64,000 nt of DNA, taken from the NCBI RefSeq assembly GCF_013348805.1, contig NZ_CP054690.1, positions 2,666,001-2,730,000 on the forward strand. The letters are read 5' to 3'. Source of the DNA: Rhodococcus sp. W8901. Lineage in GTDB: Bacteria; Actinomycetota; Actinomycetes; Mycobacteriales; Mycobacteriaceae. Below, piece by piece: positions 1-12,213 of this stretch (within the stretch, counting starts at the first letter, position 1; each line of letters opens with the position of its first letter). The notes below the pieces were generated by a model. That model was not told the origin of the DNA, did no database searches, and saw nothing but the letters and a program-made list of their open reading frames with translations. Both the position numbers and the translations under genes were made by a program.

Positions 1-412
1 TCCACCAGAGCAGCCCGGTGAGCACCGTGATCCCGCCGAGCACCGCCTGCGCGACGGTCGACAGCGGCATCAGCCACGCGTACACGAGCACCTCGCGCCG
101 CCGCGCCGCGCGCGTGACCGCGAGGACCACCGCGGCGGCGGTCGCGATCACCAGGAACGTGAGCAGGCGGTTACCGAACTCGATGGTCTGGTGGAACCAG
201 GGCGCCGTCGAATCACCGGTCGGGACGAAACTGCCCGGGTAGCACTGCGGCCAGGTGGTGCATCCGAGGCCGGATGCCGTCACGCGGACCACCGATCCGG
301 TGACCGCGATGCCGCCCTGCGTCACGATCACCGCGATCGCGATCCACTTCTGGACCGCAAGCGACGGCAGCGGTAGACGGTTGACCAGGCTCACAAACCC
401 GCGATACAGCAC
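1..412 (-). CDS. ctaA: Heme A synthase CtaA/COX15 (partial, 3' end outside window)
   Basis: Membrane enzyme converting heme O to heme A for cytochrome c oxidase. About 137 N-terminal residues are visible; the rest lies left of the window. I see a first membrane segment (WIAIAVIVTQGGIAVTG), the loop cysteine pair GLGCTTWPQC typical of actinobacterial and Bacillus CtaA, a likely heme-ligand histidine in HQTIEFGNR, a second segment (LLTFLVIATAAAVVLAV), and a third running into the edge. A GTG at 412 is used; a second GTG at 395 is possible. In M. tuberculosis ctaA (Rv1456c) sits beside the same ABC exporter, but here an extra secreted-protein gene intervenes. Identity is firm; the start is uncertain. 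Confidence 0.9.
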   Translation of the reverse strand, partial: MLYRGFVSLVNRLPLPSLAVQKWIAIAVIVTQGGIAVTGSVVRVTASGLGCTTWPQCYPGSFVPTGDSTAPWFHQTIEFGNRLLTFLVIATAAAVVLAVTRAARRREVLVYAWLMPLSTVAQAVLGGITVLTGLLWW

Positions 413-451
413 AACCCGATGGTAGAGGGCCTTCCACTACGCGGTGTAGTT

Positions 452-488
452 GGGCCCGGCTCGGCCGGGGTGTCGTCGACCCGGGCCC
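452..488 (-). terminator. GC-rich hairpin after the secreted-protein gene
   Basis: Arms GGGCCCGG (452-459) and CCGGGCCC (481-488) are perfectly complementary. The hairpin lies 22 bp beyond the stop of the 510-2075 gene, between it and ctaA. There is no clear U tract, so it may only slow or process the transcript. Confidence 0.35.
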
Positions 489-509
489 GGTGCCCGGCGA
501 CCGCGGGGA

Positions 510-2075
510 TCACGACCCCGACGATCCCGAGCCGCTCGAGCCGCCGCCGTCCGGGTTGACCGACACGATCCCCGAGATCGTGCCCTGCATGTACCGGCCG
601 TCCTCGGTGATCAGCGCCGACATCTGCAGGGTGTCCCCGAGCATGGTGCCGGTGATCGTCCTGGTGGTCTTCACCGCGCCGGTGTCGGGGTCGATCACCG
701 CGTAGGCGAAGCCGTCGAGCGGCGTCGTCGCGTCCAGTCCCTGCCGGACCATCGTGTAGATGTTGCCGTCCGCCGTGGACAGGTGCGGCACCGCCGAACT
801 GCGGACCTCGTTCTGCCATACGGTGCTGCAGCCCTCGCCGTCGGTGTCGACGTCCACGCGCGTCATCCCGCCGCGGAACGGCGCCGACGCGGGAACCGCC
901 TCGCCCGCGCCGTCCGGGACCGTCGGGTACGGGTAGCCATAGGTGCTCGCGACGAACACCGAGCGCCCGATGCCGATGGGGGAGTTCTCGCTGCCGCTGC
1001 CCGATCCGGTGCTCCCGGTGGCGCTCCCGCTCAGGCTGCCGGTGCTGCCCGACAAGCTGCCGCCGTCGTCGCCCGGAGGCAGGACCGGTTCCTTGCAGAT
1101 CTCGGCGCCGGTGTCGGACCGGTAGACCAGCAGGTTCACCTGGCCGTCGGCGTTGTCGACGATCGTGACGTACTCGGATCCGGTGGCGGGCCCGAAGTAA
1201 GTGGGTGTCGAACCCGTGCCCCAGCTGAGCTGGCCGGGCTTGCGCGCCGACCCCCGGTCGTACTCCTGCCGCCACTCGAGTTGCGGCTGCGAGTCCGGTC
1301 CGGCGGTGAACTGGTAGGTGGCGTGGGTGGACGCGACCGAGGTGCCCGTCGGTGACGTCGAGATGCTGTTCTGCACCTGTTCGCCCGCCGGTAGGGGCAC
1401 GGTGCGGGCGGTGCCGGTGTGGTCGACCGTGCCCACGACACCGTTGCCCGTCGCGAACCACACGTTGCCGGCCCAGTCGGGCGCGAGTCCGGTGACGTTG
1501 TCGCCGTCGGGAATCGCCGACGTCAGATCGGTGCTCGAGTCGACCGTGAGCGTCCAGGTGCCGTCCGGGTCCTGGGCGTGGCCCACCCGCAGCAGGTGAC
1601 GGCTGCCGTCGACCACCACGAGGCGGTCGTCCGAATCCAGGTAGGCGTACACCCCGCCGAGCAGGCTGCCCCTGGCCAGCTCCAACTGGGCCAGCGTGCC
1701 ACCCACCGGGAACGTCGACGCGGTCGGATCGAGCAGGTGCACGGTGGGCGTCCGGCCCAGCATCGTCGTGCACAGTGCGACGCCCAGGCCGTCGGAGCCC
1801 TGCAGCAGCGTCGGGCAGGCCGACGCGAGCGGGTACTGCGCGATCGAGACCGCGCCGGCGCCCGGGCCGGCCAGCCGCGTCGCGTCCGACGATCCGGCGT
1901 CCCCGTGCATGGTGGAGGTCCCGTCGGGGCCCAGATACGGGTTGGCCGGTGCGAGGGGCCCCCACCCGGGGGCCGCATCCGCGGTCACCGGGGCCAGGGC
2001 CAGAGCGAGTGCGCCGCACGCGGCGATCGAGGTACGACGGAATCCGGTGATCAGGGAAGCAGTCACGACGGTCAT
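510..2075 (-). CDS. Secreted protein of unknown function, possible beta-propeller
   Basis: 521 residues. The N-terminus reads MTVVTASLITGFRRTSIAAC followed by a hydrophobic ALALALAPVTADA stretch: a Sec signal peptide with likely cleavage after ADA. The mature part is rich in short Gly/Asp/Thr-containing strands with phrases such as LVVVDGSRHLL, GLAPDWAGNVWFATGNG and GFAYAVIDPDTGAVKTT, which resemble repeated blades of PQQ- or WD-like propellers; this is inference. The C-terminus is a low-complexity Gly/Ser tail. The reading frame stays open 88 codons upstream, but the ATG at 2075 directly precedes the signal peptide and upstream codons overlap the exporter permease. No catalytic motif is recognised. 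Confidence 0.7.
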   Translation of the reverse strand: MTVVTASLITGFRRTSIAACGALALALAPVTADAAPGWGPLAPANPYLGPDGTSTMHGDAGSSDATRLAGPGAGAVSIAQYPLASACPTLLQGSDGLGVALCTTMLGRTPTVHLLDPTASTFPVGGTLAQLELARGSLLGGVYAYLDSDDRLVVVDGSRHLLRVGHAQDPDGTWTLTVDSSTDLTSAIPDGDNVTGLAPDWAGNVWFATGNGVVGTVDHTGTARTVPLPAGEQVQNSISTSPTGTSVASTHATYQFTAGPDSQPQLEWRQEYDRGSARKPGQLSWGTGSTPTYFGPATGSEYVTIVDNADGQVNLLVYRSDTGAEICKEPVLPPGDDGGSLSGSTGSLSGSATGSTGSGSGSENSPIGIGRSVFVASTYGYPYPTVPDGAGEAVPASAPFRGGMTRVDVDTDGEGCSTVWQNEVRSSAVPHLSTADGNIYTMVRQGLDATTPLDGFAYAVIDPDTGAVKTTRTITGTMLGDTLQMSALITEDGRYMQGTISGIVSVNPDGGGSSGSGSSGS

Positions 2076-2142
2076 TGTGGTACCGGACGGTCGGTGCCGG
2101 GAGCGTTTCGCCCGACACGAGCCGAATGCACGAATACTCGTG

Positions 2143-2936
2143 TCAGGTGAACTTGAAGGTGCGGGTCGCGACGAAACCGGCCACCGCCGCCCACACCGCC
2201 AGCACTGCCACGCACATGACGTTGATGCTGCCCGTGGTCGCGTCCTCGAGGGCCTGCGCCAGCGCCCCAGACGGGATGAGCTGCGCGCCGATCCGGACAC
2301 CACTGTGCAGTTGATCGGCGAAGATGACGCTGCCGACACCGGCCATCACGAACCACAGGATGTTGGCGAGGGCGAGAACGATCTCGGCGCGCAGCGTGCC
2401 GCCGAGCAACAGGCCGAGCGCCGCGAACGTGACCGTGCCGAGCGCGATGACGACGCCGCCGAGGAGCAGTCCGAGCACCTCGGGCCGCCAGCCCAGGGCG
2501 AAGCCGATGGCTCCGAGCAGGAGGGACTGCATCGCGACGACGATGACGACAGCCGCGCTCTTGCCCGCGATGATGCCCCAGCGCGGCAGGGGAGTGGCCC
2601 CGAGTCGTTTCAGCGCGCCGTAGCGCCGGTCGAAGCCGACCGCGATCGCCTGCCCCGTGAACGCCGTCGACATGATCGCGACCATCATCACGGCCGGGAC
2701 GATGGTGTCGACGCGGTCGTCGCCGAAGTCGCCGACGGGGAGAAGAGTCAGACCGATCAGCAGGGTGATCGGGATGAACATCGTGATGAGCAACTGCTCG
2801 CCGTTGCGCAGCAGCAGCGTGAGCTCGAGCCGGGTCTGTGCGGCGAGCATGCGGGCCGCGGGCGCCGGCTGCGGGCGCGGCGTGAAGGTACCGTCGGCGA
2901 ATCGGTTGTCGGCCAGGCGGTCGTGGTGCGTCACGC

Positions 2937-2940
<4 letters not shown>
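2143..2940 (-). CDS. ABC-2 type exporter permease
   Basis: 265-residue integral membrane protein, homologous by position to Rv1457c. About six hydrophobic segments are visible, including LLITMFIPITLLIGLTLLP, IVPAVMMVAIMSTAFTG, VVIVVAMQSLLLGAIGFAL, VVIALGTVTFAALGLLL and VMCVAVLAVWAAVAGFVA. It ends in RTFKF as many DrrB-like permeases do. The ATG overlaps the stop of the ATPase gene (ATGA at 2937-2940), so the two are translationally coupled and presumably form one exporter. The substrate is not evident; the neighbouring mannosyltransferase makes a cell-envelope role plausible but unproven. Confidence 0.85.
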
Positions 2941-3893
<953 letters not shown>

Positions 3894-3901
3894 GAGGAAC
3901 C

Positions 3902-3907
3902 AGCCTA
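3902..3907 (-). promoter_or_regulatory. Candidate leaderless -10 box for the ABC ATPase gene
   Basis: TAGGCT (TANNNT) on the minus strand ends 8 nt before the GTG at 3893, so transcription would begin at or next to the start codon. It overlaps the 3' end of mptB. Confidence 0.35.
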
Positions 3908-5608
3908 AGCCCCGGCCGGATCAGTCTGAGCCGGCGGTCCGGGCTGCGCCCGCCACAACAGCTGATTCCGTGTCAGGACGATCAGGGCGATGCTCGTCAC
4001 CGCGGTCGCGATGGCGGCCTGGACGATCATGAACGGCTCGTACTCGGCGCCGTTGGGCATCAAGATCACGCTGACGAACGACGAGAAGGCGATCGCGGGG
4101 ATACGGAAGATGGGCCGGGTGGCCCACGCGGCCAGCGGGATCACCGCCCACAGCAGGTACCAGGGCTGCACCACGGGGAAGAGCAGGACGATCGCGCCCA
4201 GCGAGACGCCGAGCGCCCCCACCGGATGGATTCGTCCGACTAGGACGGCGATCAGCATGCGGACCGTGATGAAGGCGGCGATCAGCGACGCGATCGGTCG
4301 TGTGAGGCTGAGCACAGCGGTGGTGTGGTCGCCGAGGCCGAGCAGGACGCCCGCGAGACCGGTTCCCAGTCCGAGCAACGTCGGGATCGACATCCAGCTG
4401 CGCACCTCCGTTGCGGTGCCGAGCGTCTGGGTCCAGCCCATGCCCAGTCCGCTCGCGACGCTGACGAACACCGTCACCGCGATGGTCACCGCGCCGAGGA
4501 TGGCCGCAGCGGACACCAGTGCCTTGAGGTTGCCGCCCCACCGCCGGGCCAGGGCCATGCCGACGAAACCGAGTGCCAGCAGCGACGGAATCTTGATCGT
4601 CGAGGACAACACGATCAGCGTCGCGCCCGCGAGCAGGAGGAGCAGGACCCGGCCCCGGATCGGTTGGACGCTGTCGACAGCACGCAGGGCCACCTCGACG
4701 CCGGCCAGCATCAGGCCGATCATGAGAGCCTCGTTGTGGATGCCGGCGACCAGGTGGAACAGCACCAGTGGGTTCGCCGCGCCCAGCCACAACGCGCTCA
4801 CAGCGGAGACGCCGCAGCGGCGGGCGAGGCGGGGCAGCGCCCACACGATCAGCGCGACACCGGCGAGCGCGAGAATGCGGTGCAGGAAGATCCCGGCCAC
4901 GATGTTGTCGCCGGTCAGGTAGGTGATTCCGCGTCCCATCCAGAGGAACAGGGGACCGTAGGGCGCCGGCGTCTCACGCCAGATGTTCGGCACGGTCCGG
5001 GTGAGGACGTGATCGACGCCGAGTGCCCCGGCCGGTCCGATCTCGTACGGATCGAGGCCGCGGGCGGTGATCTCACTCTGCGCGAGGTAGGAGTACACGT
5101 CGCGGCTGAACATCGGCGGAGCGACTGTGAGGGGAATCACCCACAATAGAAGGGTGCGGTCGAGTTGCGACCGGCTGAGCTGTCGGGGCGCTCGGCCGCC
5201 GCGGATGTTTCCGACCGCAAATCGGCCGAGCAGCAGCCAGGCCAGCACCACCATGACGGTGCCCGTCATCGCCATGCTCAGGGTCGCGCTCGGCATACGT
5301 GCCGGCAGGCCGAGGATCCGCAGGCCCTGGACCGGGTTCTGCAGAACAGGTTGCGCTCCCGCGCCCAGCGCGCCGACGGCCATCAATACTGCGCCGGTCG
5401 CACCGAAGAGTCGGATGTGGTGCAGTTGGCGGTTCTCGCGGGCGTTGAGACCTGGCGACTCCGGTTCGTCGCCGTGGAGGGCGTCGCCTACCGACGGGCG
5501 GGGGGAACGCCCGTCGATCCCGAGCGCGCGCTTGGCGAAGGTCGTCGCCCGCTCGGCCCGAGATCGGGCCGGGGCGTCCGACTCGTTGTCCATCTCGGTC
5601 TGCGGCAC
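3905..5608 (-). CDS. mptB: Alpha-(1->6)-mannosyltransferase MptB
   Basis: 567-residue polyprenyl-phosphomannose-dependent GT-C glycosyltransferase that extends the alpha-1,6-mannan core of lipomannan in mycolata. A cytosolic, charged N-terminus of about 75 residues is followed by at least ten hydrophobic segments (for example LFGATGAVLMAVGALGAGA, VMVVLAWLLLGRF, LALAGVALIVWALPRLA, AIVLLFPVVQPWYLLWAVIPL). The loop after the third segment carries PPMFSRDVYSYLAQ, an acidic motif characteristic of this family. The location beside the Rv1458c/Rv1457c-like exporter and divergent from sufR matches Rv1459c. Start GTG at 5608; an in-frame ATG at 5593 is an alternative. Confidence 0.88.
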   Translation of the reverse strand: MPQTEMDNESDAPARSRAERATTFAKRALGIDGRSPRPSVGDALHGDEPESPGLNARENRQLHHIRLFGATGAVLMAVGALGAGAQPVLQNPVQGLRILGLPARMPSATLSMAMTGTVMVVLAWLLLGRFAVGNIRGGRAPRQLSRSQLDRTLLLWVIPLTVAPPMFSRDVYSYLAQSEITARGLDPYEIGPAGALGVDHVLTRTVPNIWRETPAPYGPLFLWMGRGITYLTGDNIVAGIFLHRILALAGVALIVWALPRLARRCGVSAVSALWLGAANPLVLFHLVAGIHNEALMIGLMLAGVEVALRAVDSVQPIRGRVLLLLLAGATLIVLSSTIKIPSLLALGFVGMALARRWGGNLKALVSAAAILGAVTIAVTVFVSVASGLGMGWTQTLGTATEVRSWMSIPTLLGLGTGLAGVLLGLGDHTTAVLSLTRPIASLIAAFITVRMLIAVLVGRIHPVGALGVSLGAIVLLFPVVQPWYLLWAVIPLAAWATRPIFRIPAIAFSSFVSVILMPNGAEYEPFMIVQAAIATAVTSIALIVLTRNQLLWRAQPGPPAQTDPAGA

Positions 5609-5615
5609 ACGGTGC

Positions 5616-5621
5616 AGCGTA
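5616..5621 (-). promoter_or_regulatory. Candidate leaderless -10 box for mptB
   Basis: TACGCT on the minus strand ends 7 nt before the GTG at 5608. It fits the TANNNT rule and supports the longer mptB start. Confidence 0.4.
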
Positions 5622-5729
5622 GCGGGGCGGGCGGGGGACTTCGGTCACGGCGGATCGACGACCCGGCCGAATCGGTGTGGCGCCCGTTACACAGGCAACC
5701 CTTCGTGGACCGCTGGGCCTAATTCCGTC

Positions 5730-5744
5730 ACACTGGTGTTGTGA
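5730..5744. promoter_or_regulatory. Putative SufR operator overlapping the sufR start
   Basis: The sequence ACACT-GGTGT-TGTGA (preceded by TC, giving a TCACA/TGTGA inverted repeat) covers the GTG start of sufR at 5741. From memory, the motif reported for M. tuberculosis SufR is ACACT-N5-TGTGA, which this matches exactly. Placement over the start codon suits autorepression of a sufR-led operon. Confidence 0.6.
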
Positions 5745-6487
5745 AATCGGAAGCGGCTCGACGTTCGAGTGGAGAAAGCGCAGCTCACGTGACTGCGTCG
5801 TCCTCCGCTGGTTCCACGGTGTCCGTTGCCGGTGCACACGAAGGACACACTCGCGCGGCGGTCGTTCAATTGCTCGTCGAGGAGGGGCCGATCTCGGCCA
5901 CCGACATCGGCGTGCGACTCGGTCTCAGTGCGGCCGGTGTCCGACGGCATCTGGATGCGCTCATCGATGCGGGTGAGGCGCAAGCCGCGAGTGCCGCCAG
6001 TTGGCGGCAGCGTGGTCGTGGCCGTCCCGCGAAGCTGTTCCAGATCACCGCAGCGGGTCGGGGCAAGCTCGGCCACACGTACGACGACCTCGCCGGTGCC
6101 GCGATGCGGCAGTTGCGGGAGATCGGTGGCGACGCGGCCATCGAGGACTTCGCCCGACGTCGGGTGCAGTCCATCGTCGGCGACGTCGCGCCGGTGACCG
6201 AGGACAAGCCGGAGGAGGTGGAGTCCACCGCCGAGGAGATCGCGGAGGCGTTCACCTCGGCCGGGTTCGCCGCCTCGATCCGTCCGGTCGGCAACGGGGT
6301 GCAGATCTGCCAGCACCACTGCCCGGTCTCGCACGTGGCCGAGGAGTTCCCAGAACTGTGCGAGGCGGAACGGGCCGCGTTCGCCGCCTTGCTCGGCCGA
6401 CACGTGCAGAGGTTGGCGACCATCGCCAACGGGGACTGCGCCTGCACCACGCATGTCCCGCTCGCGTTACCCCGAACGACCGAATAG
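5741..6487 (+). CDS. sufR: Fe-S responsive transcriptional repressor SufR
   Basis: 248-residue ArsR/DeoR-like winged-helix regulator leading the suf genes, syntenic with Rv1460. The N-terminal DNA-binding part (about residues 35-105) contains [20 protein letters not shown] and a wing [12 protein letters not shown]. The C-terminal half has the cluster-binding cysteines: CQHHC, a further Cys in FPELCEAE, and CAC in the tail GDCACTTH. SufR senses its 4Fe-4S cluster and represses suf transcription when cluster supply is adequate. The GTG start lies inside a good match to the SufR operator, implying little or no 5' leader. A 71-bp gap separates it from sufB. Confidence 0.92.
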   Translation: MKSEAARRSSGESAAHVTASSSAGSTVSVAGAHEGHTRAAVVQLLVEEGPISATDIGVRLGLSAAGVRRHLDALIDAGEAQAASAASWRQRGRGRPAKLFQITAAGRGKLGHTYDDLAGAAMRQLREIGGDAAIEDFARRRVQSIVGDVAPVTEDKPEEVESTAEEIAEAFTSAGFAASIRPVGNGVQICQHHCPVSHVAEEFPELCEAERAAFAALLGRHVQRLATIANGDCACTTHVPLALPRTTE

Positions 6488-6558
6488 ATGATCTCGATTT
6501 TCTCCCTGCCGGTGTCCAGCTCTCACCGGTACGTACCAAGACTCCGGAAGGAGCTCGC

Positions 6559-8004
6559 ATGACCGTCACATCAGACCAGGTGACACCCGAGGCGCCACTG
6601 ACGCAGGAAGAGACGATCGCCTCGCTGGGCAATTACGGCTACGGCTGGTCGGACTCCGACGCCGCCGGTGCCAGTGCACAGCGAGGTCTGTCCGAGGCCG
6701 TCGTGCGGGACATCTCATCGAAGAAGAACGAGCCCGAGTGGATGCTCGACATCCGCCTCAAGGCGCTCAAGACCTTCGACAAGAAGCCCATGCCGCACTG
6801 GGGTTCGAACCTCGACGGCATCGATTTCGACAACATCAAGTACTTCGTGCGGTCCACCGAGAAGCAGGCCGAGAGCTGGGAAGACCTGCCCGAGGACATC
6901 AAGAACACGTACGACAAGCTGGGCATCCCGGAGGCGGAGAAGCAGCGCCTGGTCGCCGGCGTCGCCGCGCAGTACGAGTCCGAGGTGGTCTACCACCAGA
7001 TCCGTGAGGATCTCGAGGCTCAGGGCGTGATCTTCCTCGACACCGACACCGGTCTGCGCGAGCACCCGGAGATCTTCCAGGAGTACTTCGGCTCGGTCAT
7101 TCCGGCCGGCGACAACAAGTTCTCCGCGCTGAACACCGCCGTCTGGTCCGGTGGCTCGTTCATCTACGTCCCGCCGGGTGTCAAGGTCGACATCCCGCTG
7201 CAGGCCTACTTCCGGATCAACACCGAGAACATGGGTCAGTTCGAGCGGACGCTGATCATCGTCGACGAGGGCGCCTCGGTGCACTACGTCGAGGGCTGCA
7301 CGGCCCCGATCTACAAGTCCGACTCGCTGCACTCCGCGGTCGTCGAGATCATCGTCAAGAAGGGCGGCCACTGCCGCTACACGACGATCCAGAACTGGTC
7401 GAACAACGTCTACAACCTGGTGACCAAGCGCACCAAGGTCGAGGCCGGCGGATCCATGGAGTGGATCGACGGCAACATCGGCTCCAAGGTCACGATGAAG
7501 TACCCGGCCGTGTGGATGATGGGCGAGCACGCCCGCGGCGAGGTTCTCTCCGTCGCGTTCGCCGGCGAGGGCCAGCACCAGGACACGGGTGCGAAGATGC
7601 TGCACCTGGCGCCGCACACGTCGTCGACGATCGTCAGCAAGTCCGTCGCCCGCGGCGGCGGCCGCGCGTCCTACCGCGGCCTGGTCCAGGTCAACAAGGG
7701 TGCGCACGGGTCGAGGGCGACCGTCAAGTGTGACGCCCTGCTGGTCGACCAGATCAGCCGTTCCGACACGTACCCGTACGTCGACGTCCGCGAGGACGAC
7801 GTGACGATGGGCCACGAGGCGACGGTGTCGAAGGTCAGCGACGACCAGTTGTTCTACCTCATGAGCCGCGGTCTGACCGAGGACGAGGCGATGGCCATGG
7901 TGGTGCGAGGGTTCGTCGAGCCCATCGCCAAGGAGCTGCCGATGGAGTACGCCCTCGAGCTCAACCGCCTGATCGAACTGCAGATGGAAGGGGCGGTGGG
8001 CTAG
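6559..8004 (+). CDS. sufB: Fe-S cluster scaffold subunit SufB
   Basis: 481-residue core scaffold of the SufBC2D complex on which clusters are built. The ATG at 6559 follows GGAAGGAG at 6546-6553. Conserved blocks include [49 protein letters not shown] with the scaffold cysteine, and [22 protein letters not shown] at the C-terminus. Its length is normal, with no sign of the intein known in the M. tuberculosis SufB (Rv1461). It overlaps the sufD start by one base. Confidence 0.96.
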   Translation: MTVTSDQVTPEAPLTQEETIASLGNYGYGWSDSDAAGASAQRGLSEAVVRDISSKKNEPEWMLDIRLKALKTFDKKPMPHWGSNLDGIDFDNIKYFVRSTEKQAESWEDLPEDIKNTYDKLGIPEAEKQRLVAGVAAQYESEVVYHQIREDLEAQGVIFLDTDTGLREHPEIFQEYFGSVIPAGDNKFSALNTAVWSGGSFIYVPPGVKVDIPLQAYFRINTENMGQFERTLIIVDEGASVHYVEGCTAPIYKSDSLHSAVVEIIVKKGGHCRYTTIQNWSNNVYNLVTKRTKVEAGGSMEWIDGNIGSKVTMKYPAVWMMGEHARGEVLSVAFAGEGQHQDTGAKMLHLAPHTSSTIVSKSVARGGGRASYRGLVQVNKGAHGSRATVKCDALLVDQISRSDTYPYVDVREDDVTMGHEATVSKVSDDQLFYLMSRGLTEDEAMAMVVRGFVEPIAKELPMEYALELNRLIELQMEGAVG

Positions 8005-9191
8005 TGAGCACCCCCGTGACGGGAGTACAGGGTGCGGTGGCCGGCGAGAACGTCGCCCCCGCAACCAACAAGGGTGAGGTCTTCACCTCGTTCGACGTGA
8101 ATGCGTTCGAGGTGCCCGCCGGACGCGACGAGGCGTGGCGGTTCACCCCGCTGCGCCGGCTGCGGGGTCTGCACGACGGCACCGCCGTCGCATCCGGCTC
8201 GGCCGCTGTCGAGGTCACCGGTGGCGACGTCACCGTCGAGACCGTCGGCCGTGACGATGCCCGCCTCGGCCAGGGCGGCGTCCCGTTCGATCGAGTCGCC
8301 GCGCAGGCGTACTCGTCGTTCGAGACGGCGACCGTCGTGACCGTCGGTCGCGAGACCGAGGTGGCGGAGCCGATCAACATCGTCGTCACCGGACCCGGTG
8401 AGGGCCAGGTGGCGTTCGGTCACCTGCAGATCCGCCTCGAGACCTTCGCGAAGGCGACCGTCGTCCTCGATCAGAAGGGCAGCGGAACCTACGCGGAGAA
8501 CGTCGAGTTCGTGCTCGGCGACGGCTCGTCGCTGACCGTCGTCGCGGTCCAGGACTGGGAGGACGACGCGGTGCACGCGGCGGCCCACCACGCGATGCTC
8601 GGCCGGGACGCGGTGCTGCGGCACACCTCGGTGAGCCTGGGCGGCGACCTCGTCCGGATCACGCCGACGGTCAAGTACGCGGGCCCCGGCGGCGACGCCG
8701 AGCTGCTCGGCCTCTACTTCGCCGACGCCGGTCAGCACTTCGAGCAGCGCCTGCTGGTGGACCACTCGCAGCCGCACTGCAAGTCGAATGTCGTGTACAA
8801 GGGTGCGCTGCAGGGCGATCCGGCCTCCGGTAAGCCCGACGCACACACCGTGTGGATCGGCGACGTGCTGATTCGTGCCGAGGCCGAGGGCACCGACACG
8901 TTCGAGCTCAACCGCAACCTGGTGCTCACCGACGGCGCGCGCGCCGACTCCGTGCCGAACCTCGAGATCGAGACCGGCGAGATCGTGGGCGCCGGACACG
9001 CCAGCGCGACCGGACGTTTCGACGACGAGCAGCTGTTCTACCTGCGCGCCCGGGGTATTCCCGAGGACCAGGCGAGGCGACTGGTGGTGCGTGGTTTCTT
9101 CCACGAGATCATCAACCGCATCGCCGTTCCCGAGGTGCGCGAGCGCCTCGAGGCCGCGGTCGAGGCCGAACTCGCCGCCGTCGGCGCCTGA
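8004..9191 (+). CDS. sufD: Fe-S cluster assembly protein SufD
   Basis: 395-residue partner of SufB in the SufBC2D scaffold. It starts at GTG 8004, sharing one base with the sufB stop codon, so translation is coupled. The N-terminus carries DEAWRFTPLRRL, typical of SufD, and the C-terminal beta-helix region ends with FYLRARGIPEDQARRLVVRG, mirroring the end of SufB. The middle contains LLVDHSQPHCKSNVVYKG, the conserved His/Cys patch at the SufB-SufD interface. It is followed by a 48-bp gap to sufC. Confidence 0.95.
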   Translation: MSTPVTGVQGAVAGENVAPATNKGEVFTSFDVNAFEVPAGRDEAWRFTPLRRLRGLHDGTAVASGSAAVEVTGGDVTVETVGRDDARLGQGGVPFDRVAAQAYSSFETATVVTVGRETEVAEPINIVVTGPGEGQVAFGHLQIRLETFAKATVVLDQKGSGTYAENVEFVLGDGSSLTVVAVQDWEDDAVHAAAHHAMLGRDAVLRHTSVSLGGDLVRITPTVKYAGPGGDAELLGLYFADAGQHFEQRLLVDHSQPHCKSNVVYKGALQGDPASGKPDAHTVWIGDVLIRAEAEGTDTFELNRNLVLTDGARADSVPNLEIETGEIVGAGHASATGRFDDEQLFYLRARGIPEDQARRLVVRGFFHEIINRIAVPEVRERLEAAVEAELAAVGA

Positions 9192-9239
9192 TCCGGGCCC
9201 GCCTCCAGCTTTCCGCCGATACTTCCCAGAGGAAATCGA

Positions 9240-11305
<2,066 letters not shown>

Positions 11306-11307
11306 GC

Positions 11308-11802
11308 GTGCGTCTGGAGCAGATGTACCAGGAAGTGATCCTGGACCACTACAAGCACCCGTTGGGTCGCGGTCTGCGCGATCCGTTCGGCGCCGAGGTG
11401 CACCACGTGAACCCGACGTGCGGTGACGAGATCACGCTGCGCGCGCACCTGTCGGAGGGTGAGGACGGCCGGCCCGTCGTCGCCGACATCTCCTACGACG
11501 GCCAGGGCTGCTCGATCAGCCAGGCGTCGACGTCGGTGATGTTCGACCAGATCGTGGGTATGCCCCTCGATGAGGCGCTGCGCACGGTCGACGCGTTCAG
11601 CGAGATGGTGAGCAGTCGGGGCACCGTCGAGGGTGACGAGGACGTGCTCGGCGACGGCATCGCGTTCAGCGGCGTGTCGAAGTACCCGGCGCGCGTGAAG
11701 TGCGCGCTGCTGGGATGGATGGCTTTCAAGGACGCCGTTGTTCGAATAGTCGACGGCAATCCCGAAGACGACCTTGCTCGAACCGGAGGACAGACATCAT
11801 GA
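11308..11802 (+). CDS. sufU: SufU zinc-dependent sulfurtransferase partner of SufS
   Basis: 164-residue IscU-like protein that accepts sulfur from SufS. The GTG at 11308, 2 bp after the sufS stop, gives a standard N-terminus (RLEQMYQEVILDHYKHP). The three zinc/sulfur cysteines are in NPTCGDE, GQGCSIS and RVKCALLGW, with the GRG-rich insertion after HYKHP typical of SufU rather than IscU. The stop overlaps the sufT ATG (ATGA at 11799-11802). Confidence 0.94.
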   Translation: MRLEQMYQEVILDHYKHPLGRGLRDPFGAEVHHVNPTCGDEITLRAHLSEGEDGRPVVADISYDGQGCSISQASTSVMFDQIVGMPLDEALRTVDAFSEMVSSRGTVEGDEDVLGDGIAFSGVSKYPARVKCALLGWMAFKDAVVRIVDGNPEDDLARTGGQTS

Positions 11803-12209
11803 CCGAGACCCAGGCCGAGCAGGCCCAGCCCGAGAACGCGGCGACCGAGGCCGAGAGCGGTGCCGAGTACGGCGCATCGCTCACCCCGGAGCGCCTCGAC
11901 GAGCTCGAGGAGGCGATGCGTGACGTCGTCGACCCCGAACTCGGTATCAATGTCGTCGACCTCGGCCTGGTCTACGACTTCAAGGAGATCGACGAGAACG
12001 GCATCGACGTCGTCCTACTCGACATGACGCTGACGTCCGCGGCCTGCCCGCTGACCGACGTCATCGAGGAGCAGTCCAAGCGCGCCCTGGTGAACAGCAG
12101 CCTGTGCGACGAGCTGCGGATCAACTGGGTCTGGATGCCGCCGTGGGGCCCGGACAAGATCACCGAGGACGGCCGCGAGCAGCTGCGCGCGCTCGGCTTC
12201 ACGGTCTAG
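11799..12209 (+). CDS. sufT: SufT / DUF59 (MIP18-like) Fe-S maturation protein
   Basis: 136 residues. A variable acidic N-terminus of about 28 residues precedes the DUF59 fold: RDVVDPELGINVVDLGLVYD, the reactive-cysteine loop SAACPLTDVIEEQS, and the C-terminal WVWMPPWGPDKIT. Family members help deliver Fe-S clusters to targets. It is translationally coupled to sufU and ends the suf operon; the next gene begins only 4 bp later, so it may be cotranscribed. Matches Rv1466. Confidence 0.93.
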   Translation: MTETQAEQAQPENAATEAESGAEYGASLTPERLDELEEAMRDVVDPELGINVVDLGLVYDFKEIDENGIDVVLLDMTLTSAACPLTDVIEEQSKRALVNSSLCDELRINWVWMPPWGPDKITEDGREQLRALGFTV

Positions 12210-12213
12210 CGGG

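Noticed and set aside
391-2118. Long alternative minus-strand frames over the secreted-protein gene
   Set aside because: Arg/Gly/Pro-rich composition typical of GC-skewed shadow frames; the chosen frame has the signal peptide.
6559-8004. Intein in SufB, as in M. tuberculosis
   Set aside because: Length of 481 residues and continuous family motifs show no insertion.
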